A stretch of DNA of 10,033 nucleotides from an uncultured Porphyromonas sp. Its GTDB lineage: Bacteria; Bacteroidota; Bacteroidia; Bacteroidales; Porphyromonadaceae. Below are positions 1 to 7,810 of the stretch, piece by piece; positions within the stretch are counted from its first letter, which is position 1, and every line of letters starts with the position of its first letter. Location: assembly GCA_927910985.1 (NCBI GenBank), contig CAKMOP010000254.1:1-10033 (forward strand), written 5' to 3'. The position numbers and the translations under genes are program-made. Below the pieces are notes generated by a model. The model was not told the origin of the DNA. It saw only the letters and a program-made list of their open reading frames with translations, and did no database searches.

Positions 1-618
1 ATCTCAAGAGCAGGTCAAAGATGCTCAGGTCTTCCACGAATCTCTGCGTGCGAGATGGAGCTGGTAGTAAGGGCGAAGGGACACCCCTGGTACGGCATCT
101 GCATTCTTCGGACTCAGGGCGTAACGAAGGTCACACAACCCCATATGAGACTCCACTTCTTGAGGAGGGATGAAGTCTTCCGTGGCACACCACGTCACAT
201 CGAGCTGAAGGAGGAAGAGCAAGGTCTGCAGAAGCTCGGCATTAAAGTCCCATAAGTAGGAGTATCTCCGCTCGTAGAAAGGCAGGAGTTCGTCCGCATA
301 ATACTCGAAGAAGGGGCTTGCACCATAAGCCGTGCGCAAGGCTTGCGCATGGAGATGACGCCATGCTCCATGGTCCGAGATACGCACCTCACGAATTGGA
401 GTTTTCGTCCCCTGAGGCAGCTCGACAGGAATAGTCAAGGACTGTACTCCATTGGGACCGAGGATGCAGCAGCGATTGCGGTAGCTTTGCTTGATATAGT
501 GTTCACATCCTTCGAGGGCTATTCGTCCCGAGGTAGCATACTCATAGAGCTTGACGAAGTAGCTGACAGGGGGCGCATAGGCCGTAGAAAGGAGGAGTGT
601 TGATCGGGTCTCCGTCAT
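1..618 (-). CDS. WbqC-family protein, C-terminus frameshifted and cut by the window edge
   Basis: The open frame runs from ATG at 618 to TGA at 25 (197 residues). It matches the WbqC-like family: an N-terminal segment with APPVSYF (residues 15-21), YIKQSYRNR (41-49), and the RTAYGASPFFEYY stretch (95-107). WbqC proteins are associated with surface polysaccharide (O-antigen) gene clusters; their biochemical role is not well defined. After YYQLHLA (184-190) the frame ends in an unlike tail and a stop, while another frame at about 46 to 1 encodes RFVEDLSIFDLLL, the usual family C-terminal motif. Inserting one base near 46-48 restores an ungapped family-like tail, so the gene probably continues past position 1. 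Its start overlaps the stop of the upstream S26-like gene in an ATGA, suggesting translational coupling and one operon with lepB. Family assignment is strong; the frame break is probably a sequence error. Confidence 0.88.
44..48 (-). other. apparent frameshift in wbqC-family gene
   Basis: Family-like sequence in the main frame ends at about codon 190-191 (positions 46-51) and resumes in another minus-strand frame from 46 downward. One missing base here rejoins the halves as ...YYQLHLARQRFVEDLSIFDLL. Seen directly as two frames; the missing base is inferred from family similarity. Confidence 0.7.
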
Positions 619-1280
619 AGGGAAAAGAAGATGACTCCCTCAATAGCATCCGCAGGGAGGATGCCCAAGTGACGAGAGTCGGGGGCTACATGCGTATCAT
701 CGGTAAGCACCCAGTAGTAGTCTCTATGGAAGGTATGATAGGGATTTGATGCCAGAGCCTTCAGCCAGTCTCTTTGCGCTAAGCCTTGCAGCGAGACTTC
801 GCCTCTTGCTGGAGGGAAGAGCTTTTGCTCCTCCATAAGGGCAGCACGATAAGCGACCAGATTTGTCGAAGTCAAGGGATAGACGCCACCTTCACGTGGG
901 AGGCGCAGGGCATATTGCTCGTTTCGGCTCTGTGGATGGCGATAGTCAGGGGTAGCGACTCCATTAATAGAGAGCTTTCCCGAGCGCACTTCCAAGCTAT
1001 CACCTGGAAGGGCGATGATGCGAGCTACCATCAAACGCACTGAAGATAAGTCATCACGGCTTCCCGTGCGGTAGAGGATGAGGTCGCCTCTCTGGGGCAT
1101 CTGGGTACGACGAGCCAAGGCCCAAGCTCCGAGACGCAAGGAAGGTGCTTGGGCTGTCGTCATAACACGGAAGGGAATGAAGAAGAAAGCACGAAGCACT
1201 ACGACCAGGGCAATCAGCCCCAGTGGTAGTGCTCCGTAGCGCACAAAGGATGAACGTGCTATCTGCGCCTTACTTGTCAT
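615..1280 (-). CDS. S26 signal-peptidase-like protein, probably catalytically inactive
   Basis: This 221-residue protein has one N-terminal membrane segment (about residues 15-36) followed by a signal peptidase I (S26) fold signature: box B-like region 32-51, QRGDLILY (63-70), RIIALPGDSLEVRSGKLSING (87-107) and a C-terminal DSRHLGILP (201-209). The catalytic positions are changed. Without gaps, the nucleophile serine of IPSSSLEKTLLIG in the neighbouring LepB aligns with Ala43 (MTTAQAPSLRLG, 40-51), and the general-base lysine of YVKR aligns with Ala86 (MVAR, 84-87). The DNA at 1152-1154 and 1023-1025 reads alanine on the minus strand in both places. The reading frame shows no break. It overlaps the lepB stop by 11 bases and the next gene by 4, so it is very likely co-transcribed and co-translated with them. 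Inference: a pseudo-peptidase, perhaps a partner or regulator of LepB; no function is proven. Confidence 0.85.
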   Translation of the reverse strand: MTSKAQIARSSFVRYGALPLGLIALVVVLRAFFFIPFRVMTTAQAPSLRLGAWALARRTQMPQRGDLILYRTGSRDDLSSVRLMVARIIALPGDSLEVRSGKLSINGVATPDYRHPQSRNEQYALRLPREGGVYPLTSTNLVAYRAALMEEQKLFPPARGEVSLQGLAQRDWLKALASNPYHTFHRDYYWVLTDDTHVAPDSRHLGILPADAIEGVIFFSL

Positions 1281-2511
1281 GTATCAAACGCATCATCCGC
1301 GACCAGCGGATGCCCCCACTGAGGAGCGCACGCTCGCTGTTGATCGAGAGCCACAGGAAGGCAGGCTTGCCCACGATGTGGTCTTCGGGGACGAAGCCCC
1401 AATAGCGACTATCGGCGGACATATCTCGATTATCACCGAGCATGAAGTAGTAGTCTTGGGCAAACGTGTAGGAGGTACGTGGCTTGCCATCAATGAGGAT
1501 CACCCCATCAGAGGCACGCACTTCGAGCTGATGTCCCTCGTAGTTGCGGATGCAGCGCTGGTAGAGGGCAAGGGCTGTCGGCGTGAGCTGGATCGTCATT
1601 CCACGGCGAGGGATGAGCAGTGGACCATAGTTGTCCTTCGTCCAAGGAGTCTTGACGTCCACGGGATAGACACTGGGGGAGGCCTGCGGCTGCGCCACAT
1701 CGACAGCGATCGTACGCACGTAAGGCTCTGCCTTGAGCCGTGCCTTCATCTCCTCCGTCAGAGGAAGGTAGTAGATCGCTCCATAGTGACCAGCACCATC
1801 CACAGGCTGGAAGGTAAGACCGGCATAGCGCAGATACCCCTCGATCGTCCCCGACTCTGCCGTCGGCTGATAGGTGCGCTGGTCATAAATGAGCTGCACA
1901 TCACGGTCGTTGATCTCGAGTTCGTCCAGCAAAGTCTGCGACAAAGCACTCCCATTCGTCTGGACGAAGTAGTTGTACTGCATCTTCTCGGGGTTAGCGA
2001 TAGCCTTACCATCGATGTAGACTTGCTTATTACGTATCTCAAATCGCTCCCCAGGGAGACCGATACACCGCTTGACGTAGTGGTCACGACGATCTACGGG
2101 ACGGTAGACGATCTCCCCGAACTGCGCCCTATCGCTCCACACCGCATCACGCCCATAGGTAGCACATAGCGTGTAGTAATCAGGATTGGGCATGTTCAGA
2201 GCTACCGTATCTCCTGCTGGGAAGTTAAAGACCACAAGGTCGTTGCGCTCCACCTTCCCGAAGCCCTTGAGGCGACGATAAGGAAGCGAAGGCGTATCGA
2301 GGTAAGACTTATGTCCTAAGATGGTATTATGTGCCAAAGGGAAGGCTACGGGTGTCATCGGGACACGAGGGCCATAGCTCAGCTTATTGACGAAGAGGTA
2401 ATCTCCGATGAGGAGTGTCTTCTCCAGCGATGAGGAAGGGATGGCGAAGTTCTGGAAGAAGTAGGTAAATATAATCGACACCGTGAAGACCACGAAGACG
2501 ATATCCTCCAT
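1270..2511 (-). CDS. lepB: signal peptidase I (catalytic part), N-terminus split off by a frame break
   Basis: Signal peptidase I cleaves signal peptides from exported preproteins at the periplasmic face of the inner membrane. This 413-residue frame starts at an ATG at 2511 with a membrane segment (about 4-22). Then come box B IPSSSLEKTLLIGDYLF (24-40) with nucleophile Ser28, NDLVVFNFPAGDTVAL (90-105), box D YVKRCIGLPGE (145-155) with general-base Lys147, and box E GDNRDMSADSRYWG (359-372). The roughly 200 residues between boxes D and E are an insertion typical of Bacteroidota enzymes. Such enzymes normally carry a further N-terminal membrane segment. Here it lies immediately upstream in another frame (2512-2732), so the intact protein would be about 487 residues and this ATG is probably internal. 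The stop overlaps the next S26-like gene by 11 bases. The function is secure; the exact start is not. Confidence 0.95.
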   Translation of the reverse strand: MEDIVFVVFTVSIIFTYFFQNFAIPSSSLEKTLLIGDYLFVNKLSYGPRVPMTPVAFPLAHNTILGHKSYLDTPSLPYRRLKGFGKVERNDLVVFNFPAGDTVALNMPNPDYYTLCATYGRDAVWSDRAQFGEIVYRPVDRRDHYVKRCIGLPGERFEIRNKQVYIDGKAIANPEKMQYNYFVQTNGSALSQTLLDELEINDRDVQLIYDQRTYQPTAESGTIEGYLRYAGLTFQPVDGAGHYGAIYYLPLTEEMKARLKAEPYVRTIAVDVAQPQASPSVYPVDVKTPWTKDNYGPLLIPRRGMTIQLTPTALALYQRCIRNYEGHQLEVRASDGVILIDGKPRTSYTFAQDYYFMLGDNRDMSADSRYWGFVPEDHIVGKPAFLWLSINSERALLSGGIRWSRMMRLIHDK

Positions 2512-2732
2512 AAGCCCGCCAAAAGGCGCACCATAGGATTAGGATGCTCACGCAGATAACGCCAATTGACCCAGCGTGTGAAGTAGAAGTCTACGAGGAA
2601 AGGCAGAAGAATAAGCCACCACCACCCTGCCCACAGAGCAAAAAGGAGCAGAAGGATGATGAGAACTGTCCCCTTGACACGGCGCCAAGTGACTTGCTTC
2701 GGGGTGAGACCTTCTATCGGATGCGATTTCAT
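2379..2732 (-). CDS. lepB: N-terminal part of LepB in a shifted frame
   Basis: This 117-residue frame starts at ATG 2732, 56 bases after the dapB stop. Residues 1-73 match the usual N-terminus of Bacteroidota LepB: a basic start, a membrane segment with LILLLLFALWAGWWWLILL (24-42), then VDFYFTRWVNWRYLREHPNP (46-65) and VRLLAGL. From residue 74 it turns into serine/arginine-rich sequence, which is only the lepB catalytic region read out of frame. The lepB frame begins exactly there: GGCTTATGGAG read as GGC TTA plus ATG GAG would need one more A. One missing base near 2512-2514 therefore explains both frames. This is best read as the 5' end of lepB and not as a separate gene. No canonical -1 slippery heptamer is visible at the junction. 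Confidence 0.8.
   Translation of the reverse strand: MKSHPIEGLTPKQVTWRRVKGTVLIILLLLFALWAGWWWLILLPFLVDFYFTRWVNWRYLREHPNPMVRLLAGLWRISSSWSSRCRLYLPTSSRTSPSLPHRWRRHSSSEITSSSIS
2511..2516 (-). other. apparent frameshift in lepB
   Basis: The N-terminal frame (…VRLLAGL) and the catalytic frame (MEDIVF…) meet here offset by one base. Adding one A to the minus-strand TTATGG joins them without gap or overlap. It could be a sequencing indel or a real mutation. Confidence 0.75.
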
Positions 2733-2788
2733 TCAGATGCTATATATGATTAGGAAGTCTTAGGAGATGGGGTATCGAGGGCGTGCGC

Positions 2789-3517
2789 TTAATCCTGCTG
2801 GAGCAGGTCATCCATCGTGAGCCACCCACGATGAGAGGTGGCATATTCAGCAGCTATCACTGCTCCGAGTGCGAAGCCTTGTCGCCCAAAGGCTTCGTGT
2901 GTCAAGATAATTCGGTCAACGGACGAGGTGTAAGTCACCGTATGAGTCCCAGGCACTTCGCCCTCACGGTGGGCAATGATAGGCAGGATACCCTCCTTCG
3001 GCTCTTCGGTCAATTCCCAGCCGTGCAGCTCAGGTCGCTCACTCAGGATCGTCTCCGCCAAGGTAATAGCTGTCCCACTCGGGGCATCGAGCTTATGGAT
3101 ATGGTGCGTCTCATCAAGGCTCAAGCGGTAGCCAGGAGCACGCTGCATCAGCTTGGCCACACGGCGGTTGATCTGCAGAAAGAGCTGCACCCCGATGCTG
3201 TAGTTTGAGGACCAGAAGAGCGTACCTTCACCCGCTTCGCAGCGCGCCTTCAGCTCAGGCATCTTATCTGCCCAGCCCGTTGTCCCCGACACGACAGGTA
3301 TTCCACGGTCAATAGCTCGGGAACAATTGTCATAAGCCATCGCAGGAGCAGTGAACTCAATAGCGACATCAGCGGTGGTAAAGCGTGGATCATCGAAGAG
3401 ATACTCTTCGTCTCGGTCGATCGTCAAGACGATCTGATGGCCACGTTCTTGGGCTATTTCTTCTATGACGTGCCCCATCTTGCCGTAGCCGATGAGGACG
3501 ATCTTCAGTGGTTGCAT
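2789..3517 (-). CDS. dapB: 4-hydroxy-tetrahydrodipicolinate reductase
   Basis: DapB reduces 4-hydroxy-tetrahydrodipicolinate to tetrahydrodipicolinate with NAD(P)H in the cytosolic diaminopimelate/lysine pathway, which feeds peptidoglycan synthesis. The 242-residue product has the nucleotide-binding glycine motif IGYGKMG (9-15), SGTTGW (77-82), SSNYSIGVQLF (103-113) and the catalytic motif THHIHKLDAPSGTA (137-150), with the active-site His138/His139 and Lys142. Length is normal for the compact Bacteroidota form. The open frame extends upstream to 3562, but the start at 3517 is chosen because the protein then begins directly before the Rossmann beta strand (MQPLKIVLIG) and because an AAGGAG sits 7 bases upstream. 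It is the first gene of the minus-strand string; lepB begins 56 bases after its stop, so co-transcription is likely. No anomalies seen. Confidence 0.96.
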   Translation of the reverse strand: MQPLKIVLIGYGKMGHVIEEIAQERGHQIVLTIDRDEEYLFDDPRFTTADVAIEFTAPAMAYDNCSRAIDRGIPVVSGTTGWADKMPELKARCEAGEGTLFWSSNYSIGVQLFLQINRRVAKLMQRAPGYRLSLDETHHIHKLDAPSGTAITLAETILSERPELHGWELTEEPKEGILPIIAHREGEVPGTHTVTYTSSVDRIILTHEAFGRQGFALGAVIAAEYATSHRGWLTMDDLLQQD

Positions 3518-3524
3518 TCGTAAT

Positions 3525-3530
3525 CTCCTT
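3525..3530 (-). promoter_or_regulatory. Shine-Dalgarno site of dapB
   Basis: On the minus strand AAGGAG lies 7 bases before the ATG at 3517. It decides the start over the longer frame from 3562. Such a strong site is uncommon among the other genes here, whose starts have none. Confidence 0.75.
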
Positions 3531-3578
3531 GTGTGAACGTAGGCTGCGGCGACCTTCGCCACAGGGCAGTCTACCCCG

Positions 3579-3586
3579 CAAAGTTA
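3579..3586 (-). promoter_or_regulatory. candidate -7 box for dapB operon
   Basis: The minus strand reads TAACTTTG, a perfect match to the Bacteroidota -7 consensus TAnnTTTG, about 62 bases before the dapB ATG. No convincing TTTG -33 element is visible at the usual distance, so this is a candidate only. Confidence 0.42.
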
Positions 3587-3680
3587 CAGAAAAGAGAGGA
3601 TTAGACTGTGACCGCTCCCCAAGAAATCGGCTGATCAGATAGTAGCTTGTGGTGCTTCGAGCTCTCAGCTCTATAGCACT

Positions 3681-3749
3681 GGAAACTTTCCAAAAGAGGA
3701 AAGGTTTCTTTCCATCGGATGGAAAGAGAACGTTCCAAAGCTGGAAAGG
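3681..3749. repeat. cluster of degenerate GGAAA…TTTCC palindromic units
   Basis: GGAAA occurs at 3681, 3698, 3721 and 3743, each of the first three followed by TTCC: GGAAACTTTCC (3681-3691, a perfect 11-base palindrome), GGAAAGGTTTCTTTCC (3698-3713) and GGAAAGAGAACGTTCC (3721-3736). The last contains the 8-base palindrome GAACGTTC. Unit spacing is 17, 23 and 22 bases, so the later ones recur about every two helical turns. The units are too short and diverged for a CRISPR array. They could be binding sites for a dimeric regulator acting on dapB and leuS, or a short interspersed palindromic repeat; the sequence does not decide. Confidence 0.55.
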
Positions 3750-3908
3750 TCGCTCACCTCCTTATCAAAGGCGACGCAGCTGATGGCTAAGGAACATAAC
3801 AGGAACACCTATACCGCACACTGCACACCGAAGAAGCCCACTCATCTAAGAGCAAGATAAAGGGCTGAGCAACGAACTTGACGACACGAGGTTTTGATGC
3901 AAATAACG

Positions 3909-3916
3909 TACCTTTG
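3909..3916 (+). promoter_or_regulatory. candidate -7 box for leuS
   Basis: TACCTTTG matches TAnnTTTG and ends 33 bases before the leuS ATG at 3950. That would give a short leader and argues against the upstream start at 3894, which lies before the box. A TTG at 3878-3880 is somewhat far for a -33 element. Confidence 0.5.
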
Positions 3917-3949
3917 CGTGTTCATTAAAGATAAGTCAATTACCTATAG

Positions 3950-6734
3950 ATGGAATATAACTTTAGAGCTATCGAAGCACGCTGGCAAGAATACTGGCGC
4001 GCACAAGATGTATATCGCGTCACAGAAGATTCAAGCCGCCCCCCCATACTACGTCCTGGATATGTTCCCCTACCCTTCGGGAGCAGGTCTGCATGTAGGG
4101 CATCCGTTAGGCTATATCGCCTCGGACATCTTCGCACGCTACAAGCGACTTCGTGGCTTCAATGTCCTCCATCCTATGGGCTATGATGCCTTCGGGCTTC
4201 CCGCCGAGCAGTATGCCATCCAGACAGGGCAACACCCCGAAGTTACCACGACGGAGAACATCCGCCGCTATCGTGAGCAGCTTGACCAAATCGGCTTCAG
4301 CTTCGACTGGTCACGCGAAGTACGCACCTCCGACCCAGAGTATTACAAGTGGACGCAGTGGGTCTTCATCCAGCTCTTCCACTCCTATTATAATAATGTA
4401 GCAGGCAAGGCAGCTCCCATCTCTGAGCTCGTCGCTCACTTCGAAGCCGAAGGAACGAAGGGGCTTGATGTCGCCCAAAGCGAGTCACTCACCTTCACTG
4501 CCGAGGAATGGCGCAGCTGGGACAAGAAAAAGCAGATGCAGACCTTGATGAACTATCGCTTGGCCTACCTTGGTGAAACGATGGTCAATTGGTGTGCTGC
4601 TCTCGGCACGGTGCTCGCCAATGACGAGGTGCACGACGGAGTCAGTGAGCGCGGTGGTCACCCCGTGGAGCAGAAGAAAATGCAGCAATGGTGTCTGCGT
4701 GTCTCTGCCTATGCAGGGCGTCTGCTGGATAGTCTGAATGAACTGGAGTGGAGCGAATCCCTCAAGGAATCCCAGCGCAACTGGATCGGTAAGAGCGAAG
4801 GTACTGAAGTGCGCTTCCCGCTTGCCCAGGGTAGCGGCGAAGAGCTTACCGTCTTCACCACGCGTGTAGATACGATCTACGGAGTCACCTTTATGGTCTT
4901 AGCCCCCGAAAGTGACTACGTCGCAACGGTCACCACTGCTGAGCAGAAGGCTGCCGTAGAGGAATACCTCGCGGCTACTCGTCGCCGTACCGAGCGTGAC
5001 CGCCTCTCTGATCGCCGTGTCTCAGGCGTCTTCTCTGGCTCCTACGCCACCAATCCTCTGACGGGTCAAGCCATCCCCATCTGGATCAGCGACTATGTCT
5101 TGGCTGGCTATGGCACTGGAGCTGTGATGGCCGTACCCGCACACGACAGCCGTGACTTTGCCTTTGCTCGTCACTTTGACCTGCCTATTATTCAGGTGGT
5201 AGTCCCCGAAGGTGAAGAAGCTACTGACCCTGCTACCTGGGATGAATCTAAGGACAGCAAGAGTGGCACTCTCATCAACTCTGGAATTATCACAGGTCTC
5301 TCTGTCATCGATGCCATCGCTAAGATGAAGGCGCACATCGCCACCGAAGGTCTGGGACAAGTCAAGACGAACTACCGCCTGCGTGATGCCATCTTCAGCC
5401 GCCAGCGCTATTGGGGCGAACCCTTCCCCATCTACTACGATGCCGATGGTACTGCACACACCATCAGCGAAGAGGAGCTACCTCTGCGCTTACCTGAAGT
5501 AGATAAGTTCCTACCCACCTCCGATGGACAGCCTCCATTAGGTCGAGCTAAGGAGTGGCATACAGCCGAAGGGTTCCCCTTTGAGCTGAGCACGATGCCC
5601 GGCTTTGCAGGTAGCTCAGCCTACTACCTCCGCTATATGGACCCACACAACGATAAGGCTCTGGTGGGTCGTGAGAAGAATGCCTACTGGCGCCATGTCG
5701 ACCTCTACGTCGGCGGTGCAGAGCACGCCACAGGTCACCTCATCTATAGCCGCTTCTGGAACAAGTTCGTCTATGACCTTGGGTTGGTCGTAGAGGATGA
5801 ACCCTTCCGAAAGCTGGTCAATCAGGGGATGATCCAGGGGCGCTCGAACTTCGTCTATCGCATTAAGGATACGAATACCTTCGTCTCCCTCGGGCTCAAG
5901 GATCAGTATGACACGACTCCTATTCACGTCGATGTCAACATTGTCTCCAACGATCAGCTCGACCTTGACGCTTTCCGTGCTTGGCGTCCCGAGTATGCTA
6001 CAGCGGACTTCATCCTCGAAGAGGGTAAGTACATCTGTGGCTGGGCCGTGGAGAAGATGAGTAAGTCGATGTACAATGTCGTCAACCCCGATATGATCGT
6101 TGAGCGCTATGGTGCCGACACGCTTCGCCTGTATGAGATGTTCCTTGGCCCACTTGAGCAGAGCAAGCCATGGGATACCAACGGCATCGATGGAGTGCAC
6201 CGCTTCCTGCGCAAGCTCTGGGGACTCTACTATTCGGCCGATGGTCTACGTGTCACCGATGCGCCTGCCACCAAGGACGAACTCAAGAGCCTTCACAAGC
6301 TGATCCGCAAGGTGACACAGGATGTCGAGCAGTTCTCCTTCAATACCTCCGTAGCAGCCTTCATGATTTGCATCAATGAGCTACAAGGCTTGAAGACTGC
6401 TTCTCGCCAGATTCTCCAGCCCCTGCTCATCCTCTTAGCACCCTTCGCCCCACACATCGCCGAAGAACTGTGGCATGCCCTCGGCGAAGAAACGACCATC
6501 GTAGCTGCTACGTGGCCGGAGTACAACGAGCAGCTCCTCGTCGAGGATAGCGTCAAGTACCCCATCAGCTTCAACGGCAAGACGCGCTTCACTATGGAGT
6601 TCTCCCGCGAAGCATCGCAAGACACGATCCGTGAAGCTGTACTCTCAGCAGACGAAGCACAGAAGTGGCTCGAAGGAAAGACCCCGAAGAAGGTCATCAT
6701 CGTGCCAGGTCGTATCATCAACATCGTCTTATAG
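3950..6734 (+). CDS. leuS: leucyl-tRNA synthetase (frame break near the N-terminus)
   Basis: LeuRS charges tRNA-Leu with leucine in the cytosol and is essential. The gene begins [16 protein letters not shown], the classic LeuRS start, in the frame of 3950. That frame is lost at a run of seven Cs (4039-4045), and the protein continues in another frame as [12 protein letters not shown]. The uninterrupted downstream frame could be read from 3894, but its first ~50 residues are unlike LeuRS and lie partly ahead of the promoter-like box, so 3950 is preferred. Numbering the repaired 927-residue product: HVGH ATP-binding motif 48-51, CP1 editing domain including the threonine-rich TTRVDT (303-308) and VPAHDSRDF (395-403), then KMSKS (702-706), the tRNA-binding helical domain, and a C-terminal end at PGRIINIVL. 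All catalytic and editing landmarks are present. A yitT-family gene follows after 44 bases, probably in the same transcript. Confidence 0.95.
4039..4045 (+). other. C7 tract with apparent frameshift in leuS
   Basis: Seven Cs join two frames of leuS. Six Cs would give …[20 protein letters not shown], an uninterrupted LeuRS N-terminus; seven throw the frame off. A homopolymer length error is the simplest cause. Slippage-based variation is possible but unlikely in an essential gene. Confidence 0.8.
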
Positions 6735-6778
6735 TAATCACAATAGCTTAACCTCTACCAACTCTCTCATCAGTAGCA

Positions 6779-7777
6779 ATGGCACAGCAATTCAATCTGG
6801 CAGCCTACCTGGGACAGAAGTTCAAGGATCTCTTCCACGAGCTCTCTCATCAGGCAGTCTCCAAGTACTTCTGGAAGGATCTCCTGATCGTATTCCTCGG
6901 TGTCGCCCTATACACCATTGGTTTCAGCTTCCTCATCTATCCGCAGCGTGTCACCACGGGCGGACTTATGGGGATCTGTAACATCATCACGATCATCACC
7001 AGTATCAAGGTAGATATCCCATACAACATCGCCAACATCACGCTACTTGTCATCGCCTTTCTCTTCCTTGACAAGAACTTCTTCATCAAGACGCTCATCG
7101 GGATTGGGCTTCTTGCTATCTTCATCCCATTGGCGACGCGTACAGCCATCCCTGATCCCAGTGTTGAGTCTCTATGGCATCTGCAGATCTTGAAAGATCA
7201 ACCACTTTTGGCCCTTATCCTTGGTGCCATGATGTGTGGTCTGGGCTTAGGGCTTATCTTCTCTGTCAATGGCAGCTCGGGGGGGACGGACGTTATCGTA
7301 GCTCTCATCAGTAAGTACCGCAACATGTCCTTCGGGCGTATCTTCGTCATCGTGGATGGATCGATTGTGCTCTTCTCCTACTTCGCTAATGTTTATCTGG
7401 CGGATATCAAGATCGATGCCTTAGTCGCCTTCGACAAGCTCGTGATGTCGTTCATCGAAGTAGTCCTCTTGGCAATGACAATGGACTGGTACACGAGTGG
7501 TAGCCGTCAGTCGGTACAGTTCATGATCTTCAGCTCCAAGTATCAGGAGATCAACGATGCCATCACCTCGCGCCTGCGTCGTGGCTGTACCATCCTCGAA
7601 GCTACTGGGGGCTACACGGGGCAGCCACAGAAGGTACTGCTCGTGGTTGTGCGCAAGCAGCAATCTGTAGCTATCTCGCGCATCATCGAAGAGATCGACC
7701 CCAAGGCCTTCGTCTCTCAGGGCGCAGTCAAGGGTGTCTACGGTGAAGGCTTTGAAAGTATCAAGAAGATCAAGTAA
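6779..7777 (+). CDS. YitT-family membrane protein with C-terminal DUF2179 domain
   Basis: This 332-residue protein belongs to the YitT family, integral membrane proteins of unproven function, some proposed as transporters. A soluble N-terminal lead of about 33 residues precedes hydrophobic segments at roughly 34-54, 62-75, 82-98, 101-119, 142-163, 186-206 and 219-236. The family signatures YPQRVTTGGLMGI (54-66) and NGSSGGTDVI (164-173) are present. Residues 247-327 form the cytosolic DUF2179-type domain, ending GAVKGVYGEGF (315-325). The SSGGTD codons contain a run of seven Gs (7279-7285), yet the frame is intact. It starts 44 bases after leuS with no Shine-Dalgarno site and is followed by an intrinsic terminator, so it is probably the last gene of the leuS transcript. 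Substrate cannot be told from the sequence. Confidence 0.92.
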   Translation: MAQQFNLAAYLGQKFKDLFHELSHQAVSKYFWKDLLIVFLGVALYTIGFSFLIYPQRVTTGGLMGICNIITIITSIKVDIPYNIANITLLVIAFLFLDKNFFIKTLIGIGLLAIFIPLATRTAIPDPSVESLWHLQILKDQPLLALILGAMMCGLGLGLIFSVNGSSGGTDVIVALISKYRNMSFGRIFVIVDGSIVLFSYFANVYLADIKIDALVAFDKLVMSFIEVVLLAMTMDWYTSGSRQSVQFMIFSSKYQEINDAITSRLRRGCTILEATGGYTGQPQKVLLVVVRKQQSVAISRIIEEIDPKAFVSQGAVKGVYGEGFESIKKIK

Positions 7778-7810
7778 GCCTCTTCGACCTATATATCCCT
7801 CATAAGTATA

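Larger units (their letters stand above)
3518..3949. other. divergent intergenic region between dapB and leuS
   Basis: This 432-bp stretch separates two divergent genes. It contains the dapB ribosome site, a candidate promoter box for each direction, and a cluster of GGAAA/TTTCC palindromic units in the middle. No protein with recognisable family features, no tRNA-like fold and no obvious terminator was seen. The part between about 3751 and 3900 holds nothing I can name. Confidence 0.7.

Noticed and set aside
1279..2169. Long plus-strand open frame (296 codons) opposite lepB
   Set aside because: It is antisense to the well-supported lepB catalytic region, has no recognisable domains, and its composition follows from the codon bias of the opposite strand.
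2505..2520. Programmed -1 ribosomal frameshift in lepB
   Set aside because: No X-XXY-YYZ slippery heptamer is in the right frame at the junction, no clear downstream structure was seen, and four other genes have similar breaks, which points to a common technical cause.
3518..3562. dapB start at 3562 with 15 extra residues
   Set aside because: The AAGGAG site and the immediate Rossmann-fold start both favour 3517.
3681..3749. CRISPR array
   Set aside because: Units are only 11-16 bases, diverged and palindromic, without unique spacers of regular length or nearby cas genes.
3894..3949. leuS start at 3894, giving a 946-residue protein
   Set aside because: The encoded N-terminus is unlike LeuRS and begins ahead of the promoter-like box, while the frame from 3950 gives the classic MEYNF start.
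5616..6200. Minus-strand open frame (194 codons) inside leuS
   Set aside because: Fully antisense to conserved LeuRS sequence including KMSKS; no family features or start signals.
7279..7285. G7 run in the yitT-family gene as a further frameshift
   Set aside because: The run encodes part of the conserved NGSSGGTD motif in frame and the protein remains family-like on both sides.
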